DNA of 64,000 bases from JACDAN01 sp963842235. Lineage in GTDB: Bacteria; Actinomycetota; Thermoleophilia; Gaiellales; Gaiellaceae. Under the pieces are notes generated by a model. That model saw only the letters and a program-made list of their open reading frames with translations, was not told the origin of the DNA and did not search any database. Position numbers and translations under genes: made by a program. Positions 1 through 10,781 of this stretch are shown in pieces. Every line of letters starts with the position of its first letter. Position 1 is the first letter of the stretch. The stretch spans positions 682,001-746,000 of the forward strand of contig CAWJFT010000001.1 in assembly GCA_963842235.1 (NCBI GenBank), given 5' to 3'.

Positions 1-670
1 TGTCGTTCGCAGTCTCGGCGACGACGCCCATGTCGTGCGTGATGATGATCACGCCCATGTCGTGGAGGCTGCGCAGCTCGTGCAGCAGGTCGAGCACGCC
101 CGCCTGCACAGTGACGTCGAGCGCCGTCGTCGGCTCGTCGGCGATCAAGAGCTTCGGGTTGCAGGAGATCGCGATCGCGATCATCACCCGCTGGCGCATG
201 CCGCCCGAGTACCGGTGCGGATAGTCGTCGAGCCGTCGCGCCGCATTCGGGATGTGCACCTCCTCGAGCAGCTCGACCGCACGCTTCTTCGCGTCCTTGC
301 GGTTCATTCCGAGATGCCGGCGGAGCGTCTCCGTGATCTGCGTCCCGATCGTCAGCGTCGGGTTCAGCGAGGTCATCGGGTCCTGGAAGATCATCCCGAT
401 CAGGTGGCCCCGAACGTCCTCGAGTTGCCTGTTGCCCAGCTTCAGAAGGTCGCGACCGTCGAAGTGCGCCGTGCCCTCGACGACGCGGCCCGGCGGCTGG
501 ACGAGCCCCATGAGCGAGAGCATCGTGACCGACTTGCCGCAGCCAGACTCGCCGACGATTCCGAGCATCTTCCCGGCCTCGACGTCGAACGAGACGCCGT
601 CGACGGCGCGCACTTCGCCGACGCGGGTCTTGAAGAAGGTGTGGAGGTCCCTTACCTCGAGAAGTGCCAT
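1..670 (-). CDS. dppD: Dipeptide/oligopeptide ABC transporter ATP-binding protein (3' end outside window)
   Basis: Energises uptake of peptides through the permeases encoded just upstream on the same strand. The visible 223 residues start MALLEVRDLHTFF, with Walker A GESGCGKS near residue 40, the Q-loop FQDPMTSLNP, signature YSGGMRQR near residue 155, Walker B LLIADEPTTALD and switch histidine ITHD. QDPMTSLNP and the residues around the signature are characteristic of the DppD/OppD subfamily. The ATG at 670 lies 19 bases downstream of the dppC-like stop, so it belongs to the same operon. The C-terminal oligopeptide/dipeptide extension is cut off by the window edge. DppD versus OppD cannot be told from sequence alone. 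Confidence 0.93.
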   Translation of the reverse strand, partial: MALLEVRDLHTFFKTRVGEVRAVDGVSFDVEAGKMLGIVGESGCGKSVTMLSLMGLVQPPGRVVEGTAHFDGRDLLKLGNRQLEDVRGHLIGMIFQDPMTSLNPTLTIGTQITETLRRHLGMNRKDAKKRAVELLEEVHIPNAARRLDDYPHRYSGGMRQRVMIAIAISCNPKLLIADEPTTALDVTVQAGVLDLLHELRSLHDMGVIIITHDMGVVAETAND

Positions 671-689
671 TGGTGCCGTAATAGAACCT

Positions 690-1632
690 CTAGAAGTTTT
701 GTCTCGTTCGCGGGTCGAGCGCGTCGCGCAGGCCGTCCGCGATGAAGAACGCGCTCAGGATCAGCCAGCTGATGCAGAGGCTCGGGATGACGATGATGTA
801 TGGGTGCGCGAGGTAGGACGTGTAGCCGTCCTGCGCCAACGTGCCCCAGGAAGCCTTCGGCGGTTCGATGCCCATGCCGAGGAACGAGAGGAACGCTTCG
901 CCGAGGACGACGCCGGGCAGCTCGAGGAAGACGAAGATCAGAATCACCCCGAGCGTGTTCGGGAGCAGGTGGCGGAAGAGGATCCGGTACCAACGGGCGC
1001 CCAGTGCGTTCGCGGCGCGAACGTAGTCGTTCTCCTTCAGCGTGATGATCTGCCCTCGCATCACCCGGGCGGTCGTGAACCACGAGGCGACTGTCAGCGC
1101 CACGGTCATCGTCCAGAAGTTGGTCGTGCCGAAGATGGCCAGCGTGATGATCGCGAAGGGCAGGTACGGCAGGCCGTAGAGCGCGTCGAGGAAGCGCATC
1201 AGCCCGTTGTCCACCCAGCCGCCGGCGAACCCCGAGATCGCGCCGTAGAGAATCCCGACGAACATGATCGCGAACGTCGCCGCGAACCCGATCCCGATCG
1301 AGATGCGGCCGCCGAGCGCGGTCCGGACGAACAGGTCGCGGCCGAACTCGTCCGTGCCGAACGGATGCGCCCAACTCGGCTTCAGGAACGACTGCGAGAA
1401 GTCGACCGCGTAGGGGTCCTCGATTGCTGAAGATCGGCACGAAGATGACGAACGCGAGCATGAACAGGAACGCGATGGCCGCGACGACGGCCGCACGGTT
1501 TCTCGTGAACCGATGGAGAGCGTCGCGCAAGAGCGAGGCGCGCTCGAGGGCGGCGCCTGCCTCGCGCCCCCGAGCCTCGGCTGTGCGAGTGAGGGTGGCT
1601 TCGAACTCGGTCCGACGATCGGTGATTGCCAT
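690..1632 (-). CDS. dppC: Peptide ABC transporter permease, DppC/OppC type (apparent frameshift near 1426)
   Basis: Inner-membrane permease subunit of the peptide transporter. Residues 1 to about 69, from MAITDRRTEFEATL through a first membrane segment ending FVIFVPIFSN, read from 1632. The family-typical continuation EDPYAVDF...HPFGTDEFGRDLF lies one frame on. The permease EAA loop (RAANALGARWYRILFRHLLPN) is in this second frame, and the protein ends DPRTRQNF. The two halves join seamlessly if one base is removed in the AATCGAGG stretch near 1426, giving about 313 residues, the usual DppC length. I therefore treat it as one gene with an extra base rather than two genes. The ATG at 1632 overlaps the dppB stop by one base (TGATG), indicating translational coupling. 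Confidence 0.85.
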
Positions 1633-2567
1633 CAGGTCCTCACGTCTCGCGTTCGCGGATCGAGGTAGCCGTAGAGGATGTCGACGACGAGGTTGGCCAC
1701 GATGATGATGATTGAGAGCAGGACCGTAATCCCCATCGTGACGGAGTAGTCACGTGAGGCGACGGAGATGATGAAGTAGCGGCCGATGCCGGGGATGCCG
1801 AAGATCGTCTCGACGATGAACGAGCCGGCGATCAGATAGCCCAGGAGCGGGCCTGCGGCGGTGACCGCGGGAATCAGCGAGTTCCGCAGCACATGCAGCC
1901 CGACCACGCGGCGCCAGCGTAGGCCCTTGGCCTTCGCCGTTCGGATGTAGTCCGCCTGGAGCGTCTCCAGCATCGAGCCGCGCACGATGCGCGCGAGGAC
2001 CGTCATCGGCGCGTGGCCGAGCGCGATCATGGGGAGGATCCACGATTCCCAGCCGCCCCAGCCGTTCGTCGGGAACGGGGTATGGGCCCCCCATTTGACC
2101 GCAAAGAAGTAGATCAGCAGCGTCGCAATCAGGAAGTTCGGTAACGCGTAGCCCGCGTTGACGATCGCCATCACAAAGTAGTCGATCGGGGTGTTCTGTT
2201 TGAGCGCCGCGATGATCCCTAATGGGATCCCGACGACGATCGCGAACAGCATGGCCAGCCCGCCGAGCTTGAGCGAGACGGGGAAGTGCGTCCTGATGAT
2301 GTCGTTGACGTCACGGTCCCGCTGTTGGAGCGACGGGCCGAGGTTCGCGGTGAAGACGCCCTTGACGTAGTAGGCGTACTGGATGTACCAGGGCTTGTCG
2401 AGGTGGAACTGCCGGTCGAGGTTCGCCTGGATCGCCGGTGGGACCGGGCGCTCGGTGACCTGGAACGGGTTGCCCTTGATCAGCTTCATCATCACGAACG
2501 TCATCAGGATGACCAGGAGGAGCACCGGGATCGTCCATGCGACTCGCCTGACGATGAACTTGAGCAT
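1632..2567 (-). CDS. dppB: Peptide ABC transporter permease, DppB/OppB type
   Basis: First permease of the peptide importer. It has 311 residues, the usual family length, with an N-terminal membrane segment (MLKFIVRRVAWTIPVLLLVI), a long extracytoplasmic stretch and further membrane helices. The cytoplasmic EAA loop reads RTAKAKGLRWRRVVGLHVLRN, and the protein ends DPRTRDVRT. The N-terminal FIVRRV...IPVLL and the KPWYIQYAYY region are typical of DppB/GsiC. It follows the binding-protein gene after a strong hairpin terminator, so its expression probably depends on read-through, and it is coupled to the downstream permease by a one-base overlap. No convincing Shine-Dalgarno precedes the ATG. 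Confidence 0.93.
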   Translation of the reverse strand: MLKFIVRRVAWTIPVLLLVILMTFVMMKLIKGNPFQVTERPVPPAIQANLDRQFHLDKPWYIQYAYYVKGVFTANLGPSLQQRDRDVNDIIRTHFPVSLKLGGLAMLFAIVVGIPLGIIAALKQNTPIDYFVMAIVNAGYALPNFLIATLLIYFFAVKWGAHTPFPTNGWGGWESWILPMIALGHAPMTVLARIVRGSMLETLQADYIRTAKAKGLRWRRVVGLHVLRNSLIPAVTAAGPLLGYLIAGSFIVETIFGIPGIGRYFIISVASRDYSVTMGITVLLSIIIIVANLVVDILYGYLDPRTRDVRT

Positions 2568-2600
2568 TCGGGAAAACGGAGATTATCTGGTTTTCGGTAG

Positions 2601-2637
2601 AAAAAAGGGCAGGGCGCGCGTTGCGCCCTGCCCTTTT
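2601..2637 (-). terminator. Intrinsic terminator between binding-protein and permease genes
   Basis: A perfect 11-bp stem (GGGCAGGGCGC at 2607-2617, GCGCCCTGCCC at 2623-2633) with a 5-base loop is followed on the minus strand by six T residues. It lies 7 bases past the binding-protein stop and before dppB. This position is typical for attenuating permease expression relative to the abundant binding protein (inference). Confidence 0.85.
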
Positions 2638-2644
2638 CGTTCGT

Positions 2645-4252
2645 CTAGCTGACCGAGACCTTGGTGTAGTCCCAGTTGTCCGACGGGTTGATGAAGAAGC
2701 CCTTGACGTTGCTCTTCACCAACGCGGTGAACGTGTACCAGTAGATCGGCATGACGGGCAGTGCGCCCTTCGGGCCGGTGAGGATGTCCTCAGCCTGCTG
2801 GTAAACCACCGCACGCTTCGCGTTGTTCGGCGTCTTCGTTGCCTTGTCGATGAGTCCGTCGTACTTCTTGTTGCACCAGTTCGTGTTGTTGTTCCCGGAA
2901 GCGCACTCCCAGAGAACCAGACCGTTGTACGCATCCGGGAAGTCATAGATCCAACCCAGGCGGTACACGTCGACGTCTGAGTTCGGCGGAGGTCCGAGGA
3001 ACTCGAGGTACTGCTTCCACTCCAGGACCTTGAGCGTGACGTCCAGGCCGAGCTTCGTCCAGAAGGCCTGTACGGCGGTCGCGATCTTGGTGTGGCCAGG
3101 CGCGTTGTTCATGTACAGCTTGATGTTCTTCTTCGGGTTCTTGACCTTGGCCATGAACGCCTTGGCCTTGTTCAGCTGAGCCGTCGCCGGCATGGAGCTG
3201 TGCTTCGTGATCACCGGCCCGCCAGCGATTCCGGCGGGAGTGAAGCCCCGAGCAGGCACCTGGCCCGCCTGGGTGATGTACTTCACGATCTGGCTCCGGT
3301 CGATTGCGAAGGCCATCGCCCGACGCTGGTTCACGTCAGAGATGTTCTTCACGTTGAACCCGTAGTAGTACGTGCCGAGCGCCTTGTAGAGCTTGAAGAA
3401 CTTCGTCTTCTTCCACTTGGGGATGTCGACGGGCGGAAGGCTGTTCGTGTTGACATCAACGTTCCCCGCGCTGAAGGCGTTCTCGGCGGTCGTGCCGTCG
3501 ACGATGATCGGCTGCTCGATCTTCGTCAGCTTGACCGACTTCGCGCCACGCCAGGCGTTGTTCTTGACCAGCGTGATCGAAGCGTCGTGCTTCCACGAAG
3601 CGAGCTTGAACGGACCGTTCGTGACGATGTTGCCGGGCTCCGTCCACTTCTTGCCGTACTTCGTGACGGAGGCCTTGTTCACCGGCAGGAACGAGGTGTG
3701 CGCCAGCTGCTGGATGAACCACGGCTGCGGCGAGGTGAGCTGGATCCGCAGCTTGTACGGGCCCTGCGCCTTGACGCCGACCTTGGCCCGAAGGGCCCCG
3801 CAGTTCGACTTACAGCTGTTGTACGCCTCGGCACCCTTGATCCCGTAGAACTGGTACGCGTAGTCCGCACCGAGCTCAGGCGAGATCGTCCGCAACCACG
3901 ACCAGACGTAATCGGCAGCCGTAACGGGCTTGCCGTTCGTCCACTTCACGTTGCGGCGCAGGTTCAGCGTGACGTTCGCGCCCTTGACCGACCAGCTCGA
4001 GGCGGCGCCGGGCGTCGCCTTCAGGGCCGGCGGGTTGCCGAGCCTGATGAGCGGATCCATCAGGTTGAACAGCAGGTTCGCCGACGTCGTGTCGGTGGCG
4101 AGCCCCGGGTCGAGCGACGGCGGCTCTGCGCCGATCGCAACCCGGAGGGTCGTCTTGGCTTGGCTGGACTGGCTCCCTGCGACGGACGCACCCGCCACAA
4201 CGGTGACCGCAAAGGCCGCCGCCAGTCCTGCCCAAAGGAAGCGTTTTAGCAT
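2645..4252 (-). CDS. Peptide ABC transporter substrate-binding protein (SBP_bac_5 family)
   Basis: Extracytoplasmic peptide-binding protein of 535 residues, first gene of the peptide transporter operon. Residues 1 to about 32 form a signal peptide (MLKRFLWAGLAAAFAVTVVAG...). The mature start LRVAIGAEPPSLDPGLATDT is the standard SBP_bac_5 entry motif, followed by LMDPLIRLGNP and the family's PVTAADYVWSWLRTISPE region. There is no lipobox cysteine, so it is probably released or anchored some other way, which is unusual for a Gram-positive type of binding protein. The ATG at 4252 is fixed by a strong Shine-Dalgarno AAGGAGGATC at 4261-4270. Ligand specificity (di-, oligopeptide or other) cannot be assigned. 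Confidence 0.93.
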   Translation of the reverse strand: MLKRFLWAGLAAAFAVTVVAGASVAGSQSSQAKTTLRVAIGAEPPSLDPGLATDTTSANLLFNLMDPLIRLGNPPALKATPGAASSWSVKGANVTLNLRRNVKWTNGKPVTAADYVWSWLRTISPELGADYAYQFYGIKGAEAYNSCKSNCGALRAKVGVKAQGPYKLRIQLTSPQPWFIQQLAHTSFLPVNKASVTKYGKKWTEPGNIVTNGPFKLASWKHDASITLVKNNAWRGAKSVKLTKIEQPIIVDGTTAENAFSAGNVDVNTNSLPPVDIPKWKKTKFFKLYKALGTYYYGFNVKNISDVNQRRAMAFAIDRSQIVKYITQAGQVPARGFTPAGIAGGPVITKHSSMPATAQLNKAKAFMAKVKNPKKNIKLYMNNAPGHTKIATAVQAFWTKLGLDVTLKVLEWKQYLEFLGPPPNSDVDVYRLGWIYDFPDAYNGLVLWECASGNNNTNWCNKKYDGLIDKATKTPNNAKRAVVYQQAEDILTGPKGALPVMPIYWYTFTALVKSNVKGFFINPSDNWDYTKVSVS

Positions 4253-4421
4253 CCTTATTTGATCCTCCTTATTTCGTGAACGTCGTACTTCTCCCCTAAC
4301 GGCGCCTGCGAGGCTGAGACCTCGGGGCTGGGAAAGGGGCTGGATGGTAGTCGTATCGGTGGCCTGCGCCGGCCCGTCGCTGCGAGTCCGGCGAGCTCAC
4401 CAGTAATCCAGTCCTCTCTAC

Positions 4422-4976
4422 CTACCTCCTTCCCTGAAGACGGCGGGTACCTGGCGCGGGCTGGGCCCGCAGAGTCACGCCGCCAACCTGGGCGGCGCCG
4501 GGCATCGCGACAGTCTCGGCTGCAGCAAGGCCGCGAGGAACCGACTGCGTCGACTGACCCGTGCTGTTGAGTTGCTGGAGCTGACGCTCGTGGAACTCGA
4601 GCAGCACTCGGGTCCTGTTCAGGTTGACGCCCGTGCCTCCACCATCGGAGCCGTGGAGAGCGACGAGCCCGCTGAGTGCGACGACGGCGAGAGCCGCGGC
4701 TACTGAGCCGGCGCGAAAAGCGCCCGCGAGAAGAGCATCCATCCGGGTGCGAGTGCGCTGAGCGCTGAACGAGATCGACGGCCGTTCGAGCGGAACTGCA
4801 CGAAGCCCCTCGGTCAGGCCGGTGATGCTCTGTTCGAACGCCCGACAGTCGGCGCAGCGCGAAAGGTGTGCCTCGAGAAGCACGTGTTCGAACTCCGAGA
4901 GCTCGGAGTCCAGCCGCAACGAAAGCTGCTGGCAGGCCCGCGCACAATCGGCCGGCAAGATCGGGCGCATTCGCAT
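4422..4976 (-). CDS. Putative zinc-finger (zf-HC2) anti-sigma-factor-like membrane protein
   Basis: A protein of about 184 residues. The N-terminal part has cysteines at ADCARAC and the zinc-binding anti-sigma motif H-x3-C-x2-C (HLSRCADC, about residues 35-42). A single membrane segment follows near residues 85-105 (RAGSVAAALAVVALSGLVAL), then an extracytoplasmic tail. This layout is that of ZAS-type anti-sigma factors, which hold an ECF sigma factor at the membrane. No sigma factor gene is adjacent: the neighbours are the peptide binding protein downstream and atpD divergently. The start is uncertain: ATG at 4976 or 4970, or a GTG at 5030. Function as an anti-sigma factor is inferred from the motif only. 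Confidence 0.7.
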   Translation of the reverse strand: MRMRPILPADCARACQQLSLRLDSELSEFEHVLLEAHLSRCADCRAFEQSITGLTEGLRAVPLERPSISFSAQRTRTRMDALLAGAFRAGSVAAALAVVALSGLVALHGSDGGGTGVNLNRTRVLLEFHERQLQQLNSTGQSTQSVPRGLAAAETVAMPGAAQVGGVTLRAQPAPGTRRLQGRR

Positions 4977-5009
4977 CCAACCGTTAGACGACCGAGCACG
5001 CGCCGTAGT

Positions 5010-5015
5010 TAGTAT
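5010..5015 (+). promoter_or_regulatory. Candidate -10 box for atpDC
   Basis: TAGTAT fits the TAnnnT -10 pattern. It would start transcription about 30 bases before the atpD ATG, leaving room for the GGGAG ribosome site at 5042-5046. The -35 region is poor (TTAGAC, over-spaced). It is the only candidate between atpD and the divergent gene. Confidence 0.35.
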
Positions 5016-5051
5016 CGGGAGCAAGTCCACGTCAACGTCTCCGGGAGCCGA

Positions 5052-6533
5052 ATGTCTACTTCGAGCCAGGAAAGCCGCAATATCGGGAAGATCATCGAGA
5101 TCAAGGGCGTCGTGCTCGACGCCGTCTTTCCCGACGAGCTGCCGGAGATCAACACCGCGCTGCGCATTTCAGCCGACGGCCGCGAGCTGATCGCCGAGGT
5201 GCAGCAGCATCTCGGGGACGACCGCGTCCGTGCAGTTGCCATGGACTCCACGGACGGCCTCGCCCGGGGGATCGAGATCGAGGACACCGGACAGCCGATC
5301 ACCGTTCCCGTCGGGCAGCCCACGCTCGGCCGCCTCTGGAACGTGATCGGGGACCCGATCGACAAGGGCGACCCGGCCCCGGCCGACGTCGAACGCTGGC
5401 CGATCCACCGCGATCCGCCGAGCTTCCGCGACCTCTCTCCGGAGATCGAGATCTTCGAGACCGGGATCAAGGTCATCGACCTGATCGCCCCCTACGTGAA
5501 GGGTGGCAAGGTCGGCCTCTTCGGCGGCGCGGGCGTCGGCAAGACCGTCCTGATCCAGGAGCTGATCCATAACGTCGCCCGGGAGCACGGTGGCGTCTCG
5601 GTGTTCTCCGGCGTGGGCGAGCGCACGCGCGAGGGCAACGACCTTTGGCTCGAGATGAGCGAGTCCGGCGTGCTTGACAAGGTTGCGCTGGTCTACGGAC
5701 AGATGAACGAGCCGCCGGGTGCGCGTCTCCGCGTCGGCCTCTCCGGACTGACGATGGCGGAGTACTTCCGCGACCAGGGTCAGGACACGCTGCTCTTCAT
5801 CGACAACATCTTCCGGTTCGTCCAGGCCGGCTCCGAGGTCTCGGCGCTCCTCGGCCGCATGCCGAGCGCGGTCGGCTACCAGCCGACCCTCGCGACCGAG
5901 ATGGGCCAGCTGCAGGAGCGGATCACCTCGACACGCGCCGGCTCGGTCACGTCGGTACAAGCGATCTACGTCCCGGCCGACGACCTCACCGACCCGGCGC
6001 CGGCGAACACCTTCGCCCACCTCGACGCGACGACCGTGCTCTCGCGCGCGATCGTCGAGCAGGGGATTTACCCCGCCGTCGATCCGCTCGACTCGTTCTC
6101 GCGCGCGCTGCAGCCCGGCATCGTCTCCGACGAGCACTACGAGACGGCCACGCGCGTGCAGGAGGTACTCCAGCGCTACCGCGACCTGCAGGACATCATC
6201 GCCATCCTCGGCATGGACGAGCTCTCCGACGAGGACAAGCTCGTCGTCCAGCGCGCGCGGAAGATCCAGCGCTTCCTCTCGCAGCCCAACTTCGTCGCCG
6301 AGCAGTTCACGGGGACGCCGGGCGAGTACGTGAAGCTCGAGGACACGATCAAGGGCTTCCAGGAGATCCTCGGCGGCAAGCACGACGACCTGCCCGAGCA
6401 GGCGTTCTACATGGTGGGGACGATCGACAAGGCCGTCGAGAAGGGTCGGTCGCTCGCGGGCGAGGAGGAGCCAGAGCCGGAAGAGCCCGCCGCCGAGGAA
6501 GAGGCGCGCGAGGCCGAGCCCGTCCCGGCCTAG
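5052..6533 (+). CDS. atpD: F-type ATP synthase subunit beta
   Basis: Catalytic F1 subunit that makes ATP from ADP and phosphate. It has 493 residues: N-terminal beta-barrel (GKIIEIKGVVLDAVFP), Walker A GGAGVGKT at about 158-165, Walker B region LLFIDNIFRF near 247, and the catch loop ELSDEDK near 390. An acidic, Pro/Glu-rich tail of about 24 residues (GEEEPEPEEPAAEEEA) extends beyond the usual end. It is followed 6 bases later by atpC. Upstream there is no atpA or atpG but a divergent unrelated gene, so beta and epsilon are encoded apart from the rest of the complex. Confidence 0.98.
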   Translation: MSTSSQESRNIGKIIEIKGVVLDAVFPDELPEINTALRISADGRELIAEVQQHLGDDRVRAVAMDSTDGLARGIEIEDTGQPITVPVGQPTLGRLWNVIGDPIDKGDPAPADVERWPIHRDPPSFRDLSPEIEIFETGIKVIDLIAPYVKGGKVGLFGGAGVGKTVLIQELIHNVAREHGGVSVFSGVGERTREGNDLWLEMSESGVLDKVALVYGQMNEPPGARLRVGLSGLTMAEYFRDQGQDTLLFIDNIFRFVQAGSEVSALLGRMPSAVGYQPTLATEMGQLQERITSTRAGSVTSVQAIYVPADDLTDPAPANTFAHLDATTVLSRAIVEQGIYPAVDPLDSFSRALQPGIVSDEHYETATRVQEVLQRYRDLQDIIAILGMDELSDEDKLVVQRARKIQRFLSQPNFVAEQFTGTPGEYVKLEDTIKGFQEILGGKHDDLPEQAFYMVGTIDKAVEKGRSLAGEEEPEPEEPAAEEEAREAEPVPA

Positions 6534-6539
6534 GCGCGT

Positions 6540-7010
6540 ATGGCTCAGGATCGGCGGACGTTCGCCCTCTCCCTCGTCACACCCGAGGGACCGGCGTTCG
6601 AAGGCGAGGTCGAGATGCTCATCGTCCCCGGCGCGGCCGGCGAGATCGGCATCCTGGCGCGGCACGCGCCGCTCGTCGCCACGCTGCAGGCGGGCGGCAT
6701 GCGGGTCCACATCCGCCGCGACGAGGAAATCCGTGAGTTCGCGACCGGGGCCGGGTTCTTCAAGGTCGAGCAGGATCGGGCGCTCGCGCTCGTCGACGAC
6801 GCCGTCGACGCCCACGAGATCGATCCGGAGCGCGCCCGGGAGCAGCTCGAGGAGGCACAAGCGGAGCTCGAGCGGCTAGATGGAGGCGAGGGGACAGACG
6901 CGGATCGCTGGCAGCTCGAACAGCGGATCAGGCATGCGCAGAACCAGCTCGACGTCTATGCGGGCGGCGGCTCCCTCAGGATCCGCCCCATTGCCCCACC
7001 CGGGGGCTAA
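6540..7010 (+). CDS. atpC: F-type ATP synthase subunit epsilon
   Basis: Central-stalk subunit that couples and inhibits F1. It has 156 residues: an N-terminal beta-sandwich (LSLVTPEGPAFEGEVEMLIVPGAAGEIGILARHAPLVATL, the family hallmark) and a C-terminal helical hairpin (ERAREQLEEAQAELERL), then a short Gly/Pro tail. It is cotranscribed with atpD (6-base gap). The downstream gene is metH rather than any ATP synthase subunit. Confidence 0.95.
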   Translation: MAQDRRTFALSLVTPEGPAFEGEVEMLIVPGAAGEIGILARHAPLVATLQAGGMRVHIRRDEEIREFATGAGFFKVEQDRALALVDDAVDAHEIDPERAREQLEEAQAELERLDGGEGTDADRWQLEQRIRHAQNQLDVYAGGGSLRIRPIAPPGG

Positions 7011-7070
7011 GCGCTACCCTCAGACCACCCGGAACTTTGAACGGCAGCTTGGCGACCGGGAAAACAATCG

Positions 7071-7116
7071 CCTAAAGAGCCGGAGCCTTCCGCTCCCGAC
7101 CTCTTTGGGCGGGAGC
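7071..7116 (+). promoter_or_regulatory. metH leader with two mutually exclusive hairpins (candidate translational switch)
   Basis: Fold 1 pairs AAAGAG (7074-7079) with CTCTTT (7101-7106) around an inner hairpin GGAGC (7082-7086)/GCTCC (7092-7096), leaving the ribosome site GGGAG (7111-7115) free. Fold 2 pairs GCTCCCG (7092-7098) with CGGGAGC (7110-7116) and buries that site, 8 bases before the ATG. The 7092-7098 segment is shared, so the folds compete. I could not match the leader to known cobalamin, SAM or SAH aptamers. Confidence 0.4.
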
Positions 7117-7123
7117 GTTTGAC

Positions 7124-10732
<3,609 letters not shown>

Positions 10733-10750
10733 GCTATCCTCCCCGCGTGG

Positions 10751-10768
10751 CGCCCGCGAGGGCGTTTT
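10751..10768 (+). terminator. Weak intrinsic terminator after metH
   Basis: Stem CGCCC (10751-10755)/GGGCG (10760-10764) with a GCGA loop is followed by TTTT, 18 bases after the metH stop. The stem is only 5 bp, so efficiency is doubtful. Confidence 0.4.
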
Positions 10769-10781
10769 GCATGTCTTCACG

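Noticed and set aside
5169..6860. 563-codon minus-strand frame opposite atpD/atpC
   Set aside because: Antisense artefact of GC-rich third positions; atpD and atpC are unambiguous on the plus strand.
5052..7010. Start of an N-type (sodium) ATPase operon, which also begins atpD-atpC
   Set aside because: The next gene is metH, not atpQ/atpR or other subunits, so this is an isolated pair.
7011..7123. Cobalamin, SAM or SAH riboswitch before metH
   Set aside because: I looked for the cobalamin core (GGTGAAA and B12 box) and for SAM/SAH cores and found none. Only the competing hairpins are supportable.
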